From NCBI RefSeq assembly GCF_032854445.1, contig NC_088303.1, positions 565,501 to 629,500 of the forward strand: a DNA stretch of 64,000 bases. Direction: 5' to 3'. This stretch comes from Liolophura sinensis. Taxonomy: Eukaryota; Mollusca; Polyplacophora; Chitonida; Chitonidae. The translations under genes and the position numbers were made by a program. The notes below the pieces were generated by a model, which searched no databases, was not told the origin of the DNA, and saw only the letters and a list, made by a program, of their open reading frames with translations. Numbering within the stretch: the stretch's first letter is position 1; each line of letters starts with the position of its first letter. This document shows, piece after piece, positions 33,701-44,429 of this stretch.

Positions 33701-36134
33701 AATTTATCCGACTGGTGTACTTACACTTGTTAAATTCTGAGAAACCAGTCATTTGTTTCAGATGTATAAAGTGTGATTTTAATATTTAGTGGTATGAAGC
33801 CTTGCTCTGGTCCGATATAGCTAAGAAGTGACAAAGCCATATATGATATTTAGTGGTATGAAGCCTTGCTCTGGTCCGATACAGCTAAGAACTGACAAGG
33901 CCATATATGATATTAAGAAGAAAAAGAAATTGAGGGTTCTGTCATGAAACTTGCAACCATGTGTAAAGAAATCGAAATGATGCTTTTAAAGAACTCTCAT
34001 GTCTAGAAAATATTTGCATGGAAACCAAACTTTTTATGATAAACCATCTTATTTTCATTTAAATAACTTATTAGTTTTAGCAAGTTTTTATACTTTGATA
34101 AAAGAAATTATTCATTTGTGTCTTATCAGGAACTGGCAGTTATGAAAAGTGGTGTACAAAATTCTTAGATCAAAATGTGAATTAATGTTTGACCCAAAGC
34201 CAGCCTATATAAACTTCATCCAATACACAAACCATCATCCAATACACAAAACCTCATGCAATGCACAAAACCTCATCCAATACACAAACCATCATGCAAT
34301 ACACAAAACCTGATCCAATACACAAAACTTCATCCAATACACAAACCATCATGCAATACACAAAACTTCATCCAATACACAAACCTTTATCCAATACACA
34401 AAACCTCATCCAATACACAAAACCTCCTGCAATACACATAATATCCTCCACATGAAGAAAACTACAAGTGTCGACGTGAAAATCCTTAAACTGTTTATCC
34501 TCTGAAATATGGAATGATTTAAGAATGGCTTAAGAAATGTAGTGTATATTTCAGTTTTGTTGAAGACATGAATTTACTTGCCCATTTCCTGCAGAATGGA
34601 ATATGGTACAGGTACCCAATCCCACAACATTTTTGCATATGATGCAGCAATTTGAAGAGTAATTAAAGAGTAATTTTTTTTGAATTTGATTTTGGAGACC
34701 AAAGTACATTGGTTGGATTGGACAGTTCCAGGGCTTCATAAATAGTATGATGTGAACAGTCTATAAAGAAGAATGCCTGCAGAATATGCTTCAATAAACA
34801 TTTTGCAGATATGCCAAAAAAGTTGAAGATTTTCTGTAAATGTGAGGTGTGAGTTTAACAATGTGTTTTATTTATGCAGGTGTGGATGGTGAACTGATTG
34901 ATGAGCTGATGTCTTCAGAAGGTAAGAACACATCAGATCTTTGTCAGCTGCAGTTTTATGTATGGCATTTTGTCAGGTGCTGGTGAAAGGGGCTGCTTGA
35001 CACTGGCCTCTTTTGACATCCTCCACCCATGAACATGACTGCTGTTGTTTGAGTGAAATATTTGGGAGTACTAGCATAAAACAGAAAGTTTTCTTTGTAA
35101 TACATGTATATGATAGACCAGCCCTGATAGCTCAATTGGTAGAGCGTCAACTTCAGGGGTGATAGATCCAGGGTCAATCAGAGGTCACACCTAAGTCCTT
35201 GAAAGAGGAAGTTGCAACTTCCTCGCTTTGTGTTCAGCATGAAGGGAATAGTGCAAGGACTGGTTGACCACTATCAGTATAATGGCTCGGGCGGGGCGAC
35301 TTACTTGCCTTCAGTAAGTTGCCTCAGTGAAGCAGGACTAAATAAAAGAGCGTTGGAAATTCGCCCTGCAGCAAGGAGGCACATTACGTGCACTCTTAAG
35401 GATTTCTTTGTCGTCATGTGACTGAAAAATTGTTAGACAGGATGTTAAACCCCAAGCACTCACTCACTGTGTATGTTATTCCAGTGTTTACTGTTATCTT
35501 CACCTTGAGTACGTTATTCCGGTGTTTACTGTTATCTTCACATTGAGTATGTTATTCCGGTGTTTACTGTTATCTTCACATTGAGTATGTTGTTCCTGTG
35601 TTTACTGTTATCTTCACATTGAGTATGTTATTCCTGTGTTTACTGTTATCTTCACATTGAGTATGTTATTCCAGTGTTTACTGTTATCTTCACATTGAGT
35701 ATGTTATTCCAGTGTTTACTGTTATCTTCACATTGAGTATGTTATTCCTGTGTTTACTGTTATCTTCACATTGAGTATGTTATTCCAGTGTTTACTGTTA
35801 TCTTCACATTGAGTATGTTATTCCTGTGTTTACTGTTATCTTCACATTGAGTATGTTGTTCCTGTGTTTACTGTTATCTTCACATTGAGTATGTTATTCC
35901 TGTGTTTACTGTTATCTTCACATTGAGTATGTTATTCCAGTGTTTACTGTTATCTTCACATTACACATGTGTGTTAAAGGGTAGAATATTAGTATAAAAA
36001 TAAAACTTGTTTTTCTAGCATTCGCCCCTCTTCTGCGATTGAGCCCGCCCCCTAGTGACAGAGATTACTATTTCAACCTGGATGACAGCGAGGGTGTGTG
36101 CGACCTGTTTGACGTGCCACTGTTGTCAATCTGA
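24614..36134 (+). CDS. E2F4/5: Transcription factor E2F4/5, nine coding exons (complete)
   Basis: Joined coding exons: 24614-24721, 28565-28674, 29036-29197, 30266-30374, 31132-31434 (or ending 31326), 32156-32258, 32770-32844, 34880-34921, 36019-36134. This gives 375 residues with the long exon 5, or 339 with the short one; vertebrate E2F5 has about 346 and E2F4 about 413. Order: winged-helix DNA-binding domain (residues 7-75, with [19 protein letters not shown]), leucine-zipper/DP-dimerisation coil (about 83-125), marked box (exons 4-5), a variable linker, and a C-terminal transactivation/pocket-protein-binding segment ([13 protein letters not shown]). There is no N-terminal cyclin-A-binding extension, and the start [14 protein letters not shown] is that of the E2F4/5 class, which works with DP partners and p107/p130 in G0/G1 repression. 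Phases agree at every junction. Introns 3, 7 and 8 carry minisatellites. Confidence 0.95.
28085..28190 (-). mobile_element. Internally deleted SINE in E2F4/5 intron 1
   Basis: Tail ttatttacttatttgatcgg, then a short remnant, then cagaagaggaagctagcata and tctggcagcttga, which match the two ends of the SINE at 1418-1685 with the core deleted. Confidence 0.45.
28565..28674 (+). CDS. E2F4/5: E2F4/5 exon 2
   Basis: Follows a 3.8-kb intron. It encodes the recognition helix [19 protein letters not shown], the near-invariant E2F DNA-contact block. Acceptor ATTGACAG, donor GTATGT; ends in phase 2. Confidence 0.95.
29036..29197 (+). CDS. E2F4/5: E2F4/5 exon 3
   Basis: Encodes the GPGCNTREI end of the DNA-binding domain and the coiled coil ([19 protein letters not shown]) that pairs with DP. 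The donor is CA|GTATCC, weak but required: joining here to exon 4 gives [14 protein letters not shown], the conserved junction. Confidence 0.9.
29205..30125. repeat. Minisatellite in E2F4/5 intron 3, 18-bp unit
   Basis: About 50 units of gatcctgatagttcccct with scattered single-base variants, starting within about 10 nt of the exon 3 donor. Because 18 is a multiple of three, frames stay open on both strands, giving spurious DPDSSP-type frames on the plus strand and DQ/NYQ-type on the minus. A longer variant containing catctgtatagtt recurs about every 110 bp in the middle. Confidence 0.95.
30266..30374 (+). CDS. E2F4/5: E2F4/5 exon 4
   Basis: Encodes [20 protein letters not shown] and the APSGT..EVPIPE block, the first half of the marked box. 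Acceptor TTTGCAG, donor GTGAGT. An upstream AG at 30258 would break the frame. Confidence 0.95.
31132..31434 (+). CDS. E2F4/5: E2F4/5 exon 5 (3' end uncertain)
   Basis: Starts after GCACTCAG and encodes [20 protein letters not shown], the second half of the marked box, then VPPPKDE. Two in-phase donors exist: AAG|GTCAGA at 31326 and CAG|GTATTG at 31434. The 36 extra codons between them are open and contain no known motif. Transcript data are needed to decide, and both may be used. Confidence 0.8.
31520..31675 (-). mobile_element. SINE core fragment in E2F4/5 intron 5, minus orientation
   Basis: ttgattggtgttttaccccg, actcaagaatatttcacata, tacgacggcagctagcagta, and the gggcagagcccgggg palindrome. 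It lies about 85 bp after the alternative exon 5 donor and directly abuts a truncated second-family SINE. Confidence 0.85.
31745..31950 (+). mobile_element. Truncated second-family SINE in E2F4/5 intron 5
   Basis: ggcacggtgtcagtataatg, ctccggcatgatactttaat, gccctgccacaagaacacac and the 3' end atatgactcaaaaatcg..gatattaaaccccaag. The 5' head is missing. Confidence 0.7.
32156..32258 (+). CDS. E2F4/5: E2F4/5 exon 6
   Basis: A linker exon rich in Ser, Pro, Lys and Arg ([21 protein letters not shown]), with several SP dipeptides that could be proline-directed phosphorylation sites. Acceptor TTGCCAG, donor GTAGCT, ends in phase 1. Poorly conserved in the family; supported by phase agreement on both sides. 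Confidence 0.8.
32770..32844 (+). CDS. E2F4/5: E2F4/5 exon 7
   Basis: 25 codons containing [15 protein letters not shown], matching the conserved element before the E2F4 transactivation domain. Acceptor ATTTCAG, donor GTAAGC; phase 1 on both sides. Confidence 0.9.
32850..33365. repeat. Minisatellite in E2F4/5 intron 7, about 24-bp unit
   Basis: About 20 imperfect units of the form gcataacacctacaaacaca followed by tgtgcgtt. Lengths vary (20-28 bp). It starts at the exon 7 donor. Confidence 0.85.
33779..33914. repeat. Tandem duplication, about 68 bp twice
   Basis: Two near-identical copies containing agtggtatgaagccttgctc and ending gccatatatgatatt. A recent, small duplication in intron 7. Confidence 0.85.
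34215..34445. repeat. Minisatellite in E2F4/5 intron 7, 17-20-bp unit
   Basis: About 13 units of aaaacctcatccaatacac with variants (accatcatgcaatac, acttcatccaatac). Confidence 0.9.
34880..34921 (+). CDS. E2F4/5: E2F4/5 exon 8
   Basis: A 42-nt exon encoding [13 protein letters not shown], which matches the conserved LLEELMSSE of E2F4. Acceptor TTATGCAG, donor GTAAGA; phase 1 on both sides. Confidence 0.9.
35115..35465 (+). mobile_element. Second-family SINE, full-length, in E2F4/5 intron 8
   Basis: The tRNA-like head has an A-box-like tagctcaattggtagagcg (35129) and a B-box-like gggtcaatc (35171). The body includes gaggaagttgcaacttcct and cttgccttcagtaagttg. The 3' end is gttaaaccccaagcactcac with a CACT tail. 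The head resembles a tRNA but lacks a complete cloverleaf, so it is a SINE rather than a tRNA gene. Confidence 0.8.
35490..35965. repeat. Minisatellite in E2F4/5 intron 8, 38-bp unit
   Basis: About 12 highly uniform units, gagtatgttattccagtg then tttactgttatcttcacatt. The variants are mostly the ccagtg/cctgtg change. It begins at the tail of the SINE at 35115-35465 and ends about 55 bp before exon 9. Confidence 0.95.
36019..36134 (+). CDS. E2F4/5: E2F4/5 exon 9, C-terminus and stop
   Basis: Encodes [11 protein letters not shown] and the pocket-protein-binding [13 protein letters not shown], ending LLSI and TGA at 36132-36134. It is nearly identical in layout to vertebrate E2F4/5 C-termini, which bind p107/p130/RB. 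Acceptor TTTTCTAG. Confidence 0.95.
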
Positions 36135-36764
36135 GTGCTCTCCGTTGATGGCTTATTGAGCTGGCCTCCATCTTGACTGCTGAGGTGTGATCATGTGACA
36201 GTCAGCTAACCACAGCGTAAACCCTGTTGTAGAATGGTGCTATAAAGTTGTGTATATATCACCTGTTATGTTCTTTGCCTCGTACCTTCACTCCTATTAC
36301 ATGCTCACTTCGGGTTTTACCTCCTTGTTGTATCATTCACAGCTCCAGTTTTTGTAATAGCTGATTCTAAGCCTAGTTAGGAGGTAGGAAGAGATGGGAG
36401 CCCATGTAGTTATGAAGACAGGTTTACACATTTTACCTCTTGGAGACGACTTTCACCAAGCTTTGTACACAGATTTTCTTCTGTGAGTGATGCCACAACG
36501 TGGATTCCATGAGGTGGTTACATCAGTAAATGTTTGTATGGAGTTTTGAGAGGACGGCAATGTTAGTGATGTACAGAACAGTTTTACAGCCGCTAATACT
36601 ATTTACATGTGTGACGGGTGCTTCCTTTTGAATTAGCTACTGGATCATGCCATGGACTTTGGATCCTCAGATAATCTGACCAACTGTAGGATTTTCAAAT
36701 TTCATGCTCAGATGGCAGACTTTTTCTTCTGCATTGCCTAGCAACTGTGATTAATATGGGGTGA

Positions 36765-37140
36765 GTAAGGGTTGGGTTGAGGAGGGGTTGGGTTGAGGAG
36801 GGGTTGGGGAGGGAGGGTTGGGTTGAGGAAGGGTTGGGGATGGAAGGGTTGGGTTGGGGAGGGAGGGGTTGGGTTGAGGAGAGGTTGGGTTGAGGAGAGG
36901 TTGGGTTGTGGAGGGGTTGGGCTGAGGAGGGGTTGGGGAGGGAGGGGTTGGGTTGAGGAGGGGTTGGGGAGGGAGGGTTGGAGTGAGCAGGGGTTGGGGA
37001 GGGAGGGTTGGAGTGAGCAGAGGTTGGGTAAAGGAAGGTTGGAGAGGGAGGGGTTGGGGAGGAGTTGGGGAGCAAAAGTTTGAAGTGAGCAGGGGTTGGG
37101 CAGGAGAGGGGTTGTGGAGGGGAGGGGGGAGATGAGGGGA
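36765..37140. repeat. G-rich minisatellite, about 15-17-bp unit, in E2F4/5 3' UTR
   Basis: Units of gaggggttgggttgag and ggttggggaggga. Strongly G-rich on the RNA-sense strand with repeated GGGG/GGG runs, so G-quadruplex formation in the mRNA is conceivable. Confidence 0.9.
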
Positions 37141-37455
37141 GGTTTTTGTTCAAGGGTATATTTCTTTTGTTGAATTGCTAAACCTCTGTGTAAATGCTAT
37201 TTCCTTTTGATGCAGAAATTTTTTGTGTGAAGATTAAATATTGCTTCAGCTTTTTTTCTCATTTGACACTGTCATGGTGATAGTAAATCGTGCAGGAGTT
37301 CTGGCAGAACCTTCTTAGGATTTACAAAGTTCATCTTCGTGTAACTTTGTGAGGAGATTAAAGGACTTCTGGGTGGAAAGTCAACATTATTTCTGACAAA
37401 AGTTGAGTTTTGTGAAGATAGACCCAATTATATTATCCAAGTCCTTCAAAATGTT

Positions 37456-37461
37456 AATAAA
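37456..37461 (+). terminator. Candidate proximal poly(A) signal AATAAA
   Basis: AATAAA 1.3 kb after the E2F4/5 stop, followed by ttgtcttgag. The downstream GT-rich element is weak. Confidence 0.3.
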
Positions 37462-37740
37462 TTGTCTTGAGAAAAGTCAGCAATAATTTAGGTCTTCATC
37501 AGTGAATGCTGTAGTGCCTGGCTCATACATCATGCAGATTTAGGAAAGCTTCACATCATTGTAATATGGTTGGTCAGATGTTTGCTACAGGAAACATTGT
37601 GGGTTGTGTAACTTTGAGGACAAACCTTTATCATGAGGACTTTTCAGTAAGTTAGGGTGGTGTGAGCTGATGTGGATTTAAGTGGGACACTGTACATGTA
37701 TATAATTTGGTAAAGAAATCCTTTGTATTTAATAGACTTG

Positions 37741-37744
<4 letters not shown>

Positions 37745-37801
<57 letters not shown>
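37745..37801. repeat. (TA)n microsatellite
   Basis: About 28 TA dinucleotides without interruption. Confidence 0.95.
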
Positions 37802-37804
<3 letters not shown>

Positions 37805-38982
37805 TATATTTTCTGTTTGTTAGTATCATAACAGTTTTACCCATTGCATCCTGTCTGTCATACAATTCCGCAGTACACAAGAGTTTGAAGCTCCATACCT
37901 GCGTATAATTGGAGATTAAAGAAGTTATCTAAAAGTTGGGAGGAAATATCCTGGAAAAATTTTCTCACTGTGTATGCCTAAGTTACCCTGTTTAACCCCA
38001 GGTGGAAATTTTGTGGGGGGAAGAAAATGAAGTAGTGGAGGCATCTGCAATGGTACTGCAAACTGTCTTCTATACACTGTACGCAACCAAGTACACTCCA
38101 TAACTGAGTCTCATTAAACATGTGAATAGATCCTGTCTAAAGTAAACCAGTAGATTAACAAGAATGTAGTCCTGTTGCAGTACGTGAGGTGTCCAGCAGA
38201 TGGTGCTCTAAGCGGTCAGAAATGCATTGGCACTTCCATGATGGCAGTATGACCAAGCTATTCTATTCACTGGACCAAGATTCAGTTGAAGTGGGGTAAA
38301 TTCTGTAAGATTTCTCCCATGACTAAGTTTCACATTTAAGATGATTCTGGGAGTTCTCGTGGTCTTAGGAATGTGTTTTGAGGTTTGTTTGGAAGGTAAA
38401 ATGACATCCTATCGAAAAAGTTCAGCAGTAAAACTAATATTTTATGACATTTATTGGCCTGAAGAAATCATGCGTGAGATTTGTCCTCTTTTTGGAGGAA
38501 TTCCTCTTTATTTATACAAAAGTGCATCAGAAAAATGTTCAGAATTTCATTCAGAAATGCTAAAAATGTCAAAATTATGAGTATGATTATGAGCTACTTA
38601 TCCCGCTGGAAAGTGGAAGTATAATTCAGGTTATTGTTAACAAGTAGATTACACATGATCTGATTGTGAATTGCTTAATGACCACAAAGTAAATGAGTGT
38701 TGTTGGTACATGATACTGGCTTTACATATACATTAAAACACACCCACCAGGTTATCTCCTGATGTATGATATCTTGGATACAAAGTTAACAACTGTATTT
38801 CACCTCATCAGTGCACTGGAACGTTGTAAAACTGGTGTGACGTACCAGTGAATCAGGCCATGAATGACAGCAATGTCTACAATGTAATCGTAGTTATGCC
38901 ATATATCACGATATGGAAATTCACCAGGATTTCTACAAGCTAGATCGTGTTTTGGATAGCAAACAGTCTTGTAAATATTATG

Positions 38983-38988
38983 AATAAA
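38983..38988 (+). terminator. Candidate distal poly(A) signal AATAAA
   Basis: AATAAA followed within 25-45 nt by a strongly GT-rich element (ttttgtttgtgtttgttttg at about 39013), the classic arrangement for cleavage near 39000-39010. Confidence 0.5.
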
Positions 38989-39769
38989 ATTTATTGTATG
39001 TTATACATACAACTTTTGTTTGTGTTTGTTTTGCAACAAATCAGATGAACAGTGATGGAACTTGTCCATGTCAGCCGTGGGTTATAAAAGTGGCTTTTGT
39101 ACCTTTTCCAGAGCAAAGGCTTGTGTCCCAGCTAAAGTGTGGGACTATTCCAGTTTGTTACCAGTTTACAAAATTATCCTCTCAAGTGCAGGATTGGCCA
39201 TGCAGCAGACTACAGAATCAAGGCACGAATCACTTCATGTGGGAAAGGTTTTCCATTTGTTGGAATTTCTCACCAAATCACCCTGCTGCATGAACTGTTG
39301 TACAGAAGGGTGATAATGTGAAAAAACATCTGAAGTTACATGTGAAATACTATTAATTACCTACTGATTTCCCTCTCATTAAGAGTCAAGCAAGCAACAA
39401 GCATCCAGGAACAGCTGAGTATGGGGCAAGCTGTGCATACTGCTGTGGCTAGGGCCTACCCATCGTGGTTGGTACGGGAAACAGTTGTGGTCAAGTGGTA
39501 TTAACATGTTTGCCTTTCCATTAAGTCAAATGAAAAGTGGGTTGACTACTATTCTTGGACAGGGAATTTTCAAGATTCCCCTGCATCCATTCTCTCCAAA
39601 GCTTGGTCTAAATGCTGGCAACATATGTTTTGATGGCAAATTCACCCGTATGCACTCTCATGTAATGTTACATGATGGTTGCTGGAGATTGCTTTCTCTC
39701 AAAGGTAACGTTTGGATGATTCTGCCAACTATGATTTTGCTCTACCAGTATCACATGCCACATTTGTCA

Positions 39770-41005
39770 TGCCAGTATCTAGGCCTGGGCCACACTGAAC
39801 AGGAGTTGATGGTTATGTGACTTGTCACATCCGTCATGCCAGTATCTAGGCCTGGGCCAAACTGAACAGGAGTTGATGGTTATGTGACATGACACATCTG
39901 TCATGCTGGTATAGAGGCCGACCCCTAAATCACCAGAAGTTGATGGTTATGTGACACGTCACAGCTGTCATGCTGGTATAGAGGCCGACCCCTAAATCAC
40001 CAGAAGTTGATGGTTATGTGACATGTCACATCTGTCATGCTGGTATAGAGGCCTACCCCTAAATCACCAGATGTTGATGGTTATGTGACACGTCACATCT
40101 GTCATGCTGGTATAGAGGCCTACCCCTAAATCACCAGATGTTGATGGTTATGTGACACGTCACATCTGTCATGCTGGTATAGAGGCCTACCCCTAAATCA
40201 CCAGAAGTTGATGGTTATGTGACACGTCACATCTGTCATGCTGGTATATAGGCCCAGCCCTAAATCAACAGAAGTTGATGGTTATGTGACACGTCACATC
40301 TGTCATGCTGGTATAGAGGCCTACCCCTAAATCACCAGAAGTTGATGGTTAGTGACACGTCACATCTGTCATGCTGGTATAGAGGCCTACCCCTAAATCA
40401 CCAGAAGTTGATGGTTATGTGACACGTCACATCTGTCATGCCGGTATATAGGCCCAGCCCTAAATCACCAGAAGTTGATGGTTATGTGACACGTCACATC
40501 TGTCATGCTGGTATAGAGGCCTACCCCTAAATCACCAGAAGTTGATGGTTATGTGACACGTCGCATCTGTCATGCTGGTATAGAGGCCTACCCCTAAATC
40601 ACCAGAAGTTGATGGTTATGTGACACGTCACATCTGTCATGCTGGTATAGAGGCCGACCCCTAAATCACCAGAAGATGGTTATGTGACACGTCACATCTG
40701 TCATGCTGGTATAGAGGCCTACCCCTAAATCACCAGAAGATGGTTATGTGACACGTCACATCTGTCATGCTGGTATAGAGGCCTACCCCTAAATCACCAG
40801 AAGATGGTTATGTGACACGTCACATCTGTCATGCTGGTATAGAGGCCTACCCCTAAATCACCAGAAGTTGATGGTTATGTGACACGTCACATCTGTCATG
40901 CTGGTATAGAGGCCTACCCCTAAATCACCAGAAGATGGTTATGTGACACGTTACATCTGTCATGCTGGTATAAAGGCCGACCCCTAAATCACCAGAAGAT
41001 GGTAT
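39770..41005. repeat. Minisatellite, 67-bp unit
   Basis: About 18 units: cacatctgtcatgctggtat, agaggcctacccctaaatca, then ccagaag(ttg)atggttatg and tgacacgt. Some units lack ttg (64 bp), mainly between 40665 and 41000. The leftmost two units contain a different middle (aggcctgggcc..ctgaacaggag), marking the founding sequence. Each unit holds the inverted repeat TGTGAC-AC-GTCACA. Confidence 0.95.
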
Positions 41006-41159
41006 GATTACTGTGGATACTGTGTTCGCCACACATAATACATGTACGTGTACATATTCTGAGTGCCATCATACATTATTCTTGAGTACAGTGTGCCATA
41101 ATACAAGAAATAAATTATTGGTAGCCATAATTTTCAGTAGTTTATCGATATTGCAGATA

Positions 41160-42178
41160 TTAAAAAAAAATAGAACTGCAGGCTGTTATACGGCTTCCAA
41201 GCGGCCTGTACACACAGCTTTCAGCGTCCATTCTTTAAAACTTTCCACTTTCTCCACCACAGACCATTCAAATCTGTTAGATCTGTGCTCTTCTGAAAAG
41301 ATCCCAGATTTGTCTAATACGAGTAAAACAATAAGCGTCATCCATACTAGACAGTAAACTTTTCAAACGAGTGAATTGCACGTAACTTGACGTTCTGATC
41401 TCCAATCTGATCTTATTTTTTCCCTGCATGATGTACTTATGTCGCAAGTCAAAAATGGAAAATTTGCAAATCTCCCCCAGATCTGTAGGTCACCTGACAG
41501 AAAACTACAGCTGTAAATTTCAAAATTGCTGAATGGAAGGGACTATGTACTGTATGTGTGCTGAAAATCTGTGAGCTGTCTTAATAAATACAGGATAAAC
41601 AGGGCTTCAAATTGGACAAAAGGCCGATTTATTGTATTCTGGCACATTTACAAGTGTATGTTGTATAATACATATACACTCTAGTCGTGACTTGGAAGAA
41701 TGGTGAAATATTCTAAGTATGCCACCCGACATAGTTTGACGTCCTAATCACGAATGCGGTCTTATTTTTGTTCCTATAATTGATATTTTTGTCGAAAATT
41801 GTGGTGAAAAAGCGCATTGTCCCCATATTTACAGGTCACTTGACAGATAACTGTTGCAGCTGTAAAGCTAAAAATCGCTGTATCTAAATGACTGTACATG
41901 TATGTATGGTGTTTGCACAGAAGTTGCGATTGGGTCACCCGGTGCCAATGCACCCCAATGTTGAGCATGTATTTCGAAAAGTAAGCTTTGTTTGGCGCAA
42001 ACCTTGTCTTCTTTACTACACGCTATCCAGGCCCCGGTGATTGACAGCCACACGTGCCCTGGCCCAGGTGTGCACTTTCTGACAACGGCCGAGCTCTTAG
42101 TAAAGCCATCAGTTAGTTGATGACAGGTCGTGAATTCATACGTGGAAGTATAAACTTACTGTTACACGGCTCATGTTG

Positions 42179-42219
<41 letters not shown>

Positions 42220-44400
42220 TCTTTCAAAAGGGCATGCTAAGTCTGAGGAGGGATCGCTGTTTCTCATTGGGCACAGCACGACATCATCAACCTCGCCGAT
42301 CTATTCGCGGGAATGCGAATGACCGGGCCACTGCCTCAGTGATAAACGGTGTAAGGCCGCATTGAAATACTCCAAGGCGTCTATCTGGTTACGTATTTAC
42401 TTTCGACCAATAACTTATGCTCTCGTGTGAAAGATATAAGTGTCATGAAAATGTTGATGGAAATTTGAAATGAAAAGTCATGTTAGAGTTCGATCCCATC
42501 TTTCCGAAATTGTCACGTGACTAAAATTTTCGAAATTTAAATAGTTTAAGTACGCTGCTTGGTGTAGTTTGATGTTCTGATCACTAATCTTATCTTTTTA
42601 CTTTTCTCTGATGCACAGTTTTGTCGAGAATTGCCTTTAAAATGGAATGAAAAAGTGCAGTTTTGCCCCATATATTTGCTGGTCACGTGACACAAAAATC
42701 GCCACAACTGAAAATGGCTGAGTGCAAAGGGCTATATGTGTACTATATGTGTGCGGAAATTCAATGAAGTTTCTTAATAAATACGGAAGTTACAGTTCTT
42801 GAAAAATTATCCAAGGGCCGATTTACTGTATTTGGCACTTGGACGTCCCCATGCATGTTACATAATGCATTTATGTCTACGATGAATGTAGGCCTACGAA
42901 TGTTGTAAGTATGCTACTTTACGTAGTTTGACGTCCTGATCAAGAACTTGGTCTTATTTCTTTCCTGTGAAGTACAGTTTTGCTGCAAATTGCGATCAAA
43001 TTGAGAAAAGGCGCAATTTCCACCATGTTTAGCGGTTAGGTTACAGATAAAGAGCTGTAAAGCTGAAAATCACTGAGTGCAAAGCTGTGCATAGAAAATC
43101 GCTGAGCAGTGTAAAAACAAAGGGGACATGCACGCCTTCAAATATTGGCCAAAGGTCGATTTACTTCGTTTGGCACATCTCCATACATATGATATACAGT
43201 GTATTTACAATGCACTAATGACGAAGAATGTAGGCTTTCTTATTAAGTTAGTTATGTATCTATACATGGGCACCATTACGGTAAACCGAAGAGACACCGC
43301 ATAGGCCGGCAGTACCGTCCTGAACCCCGGCATCGTTGCTAAACAGCTATAATTTTTATGTTTTTTGGTCATTACCTGAAAACTATACCAAGTACAAAAA
43401 TAATTCTTACAGATTTGTAATCTGAACATCAAGCAGTACTAGACAGCGTGTTTATTTAATCATTTTGAACAGTTTTTAGACTTAACTTATTTTGAAGGTA
43501 ATTTCATTGGTCCGTTACATCAGCACAACTTGCATACAATACAAATCGTTTTTGTACAATATAGGTGCGGCGATCAACCTAAAATTTGAAAGTGAAATTT
43601 CATCGAAAGAGCCGATTTACGTAAAAAGATGGTTTAAGGTTATCAATAAAATTCTAAATGGCTGCTAAATTACGTGACTGGCAAAACAGTACAAAACGTC
43701 AAAAGCTGCTTCATATGTTGGCTATTTAAAATGCCAACTTTCTTTTCTCTACCTGTAGCGGTTTTGGAGATATTGCAATTTTACGACCTGACTATGAATA
43801 AAAATAACAAGTTTTTAAACGCATTTTAATGACAAAACTGTCAGCCGTAACTCTGCGGTTCTGCAGTCAGAAATGAAGATCTGTAGTTGATCTGTCTACG
43901 GATCGATATTCAGCTTGATATCTGGCCAGGTGACATTTGAAAAATGACACGAAAATGAACTTTAATTGCAATTTAAACAAAAACCATACATCGTAGTAAA
44001 AACTAAAATCACGCTTGTCATCAACAGATCAAACTGCATCTCATTTCTATCTTTCTTTTTTCAAAATTCAGCCACAGGTCATCACGTGACTAAATTAAAC
44101 GGCCAGTAGCGGGCTTCCACATTTCTGGACCGATTTGCATAAAATTTTCAATCCTTACACAACCCAGTAGTTTTGTGCTTGCATATCAACTTTCAGTGCT
44201 ATCTGATAAGCGGTTCTGGAGAAGAATTTTTTTAGATTTCCATACTTCTCCAATATGGCCGAAAAGTCAGGTGGGTAAAGTAGCCCAAGCGATTTGGTAA
44301 TGAACATGTGTAGAAAGTTAACATCTGTGGCACGCTGTTTCTCGCAAAAAGAAACAAAAAAAAAAAAAGAAAAAGAAATAATCTGAGCAAGAACAATAGT
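41160..44400 (-). repeat. Large non-coding dispersed repeat, most complete copy (inverted)
   Basis: About 3.2 kb in opposite orientation to the copies at 365-9975. Read on the minus strand the order is: segment Y (44400-43500), leader (43480-43230), two ~320-bp units (43160-42500), segment X (42480-41900), one full and one partial unit (41880-41440) and the end block (41380-41160) with the reverse complement of gaccgcttggaagccgtata. No protein-coding frame longer than about 120 codons and none shared with the other copies. A TG microsatellite interrupts segment X. I do not recognise the family. Confidence 0.7.
42183..42215. repeat. (TG)n microsatellite
   Basis: About 16 TG dinucleotides inside the large dispersed repeat. 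Confidence 0.95.
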
Positions 44401-44429
44401 GTTAATTATTGATCGAGTCACTCTAATTG

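Larger units (their letters stand above)
36135..39010 (+). other. Probable E2F4/5 3' UTR
   Basis: No gene recognised. The stretch lies between the stop codon and a good polyadenylation signal at 38983. It contains a G-rich minisatellite and a (TA)n tract. A frame at 38341-38580 overlaps a short dispersed repeat that also occurs near 30985-31045 (shared tttggaaggtaaaatga), so I do not call it a gene. A shorter 3' UTR ending near 37480 is also possible. Confidence 0.5.

Noticed and set aside
35125-35200. tRNA-like sequence with A and B boxes
   Set aside because: No complete acceptor stem or cloverleaf; the body and tail match a SINE family present elsewhere in the window.
38341-38580. 79-codon frame with a hydrophobic start that could pass for a secreted protein
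   Set aside because: Its first part matches a short dispersed repeat near 30985-31045, and it lies in the presumed 3' UTR of E2F4/5.
39062-39321. Cys/His-containing frames with a CGKGF-like string
   Set aside because: The spacing does not fit a C2H2 zinc finger, stops occur in every phase, and the stretch lies just past the E2F4/5 poly(A) site.
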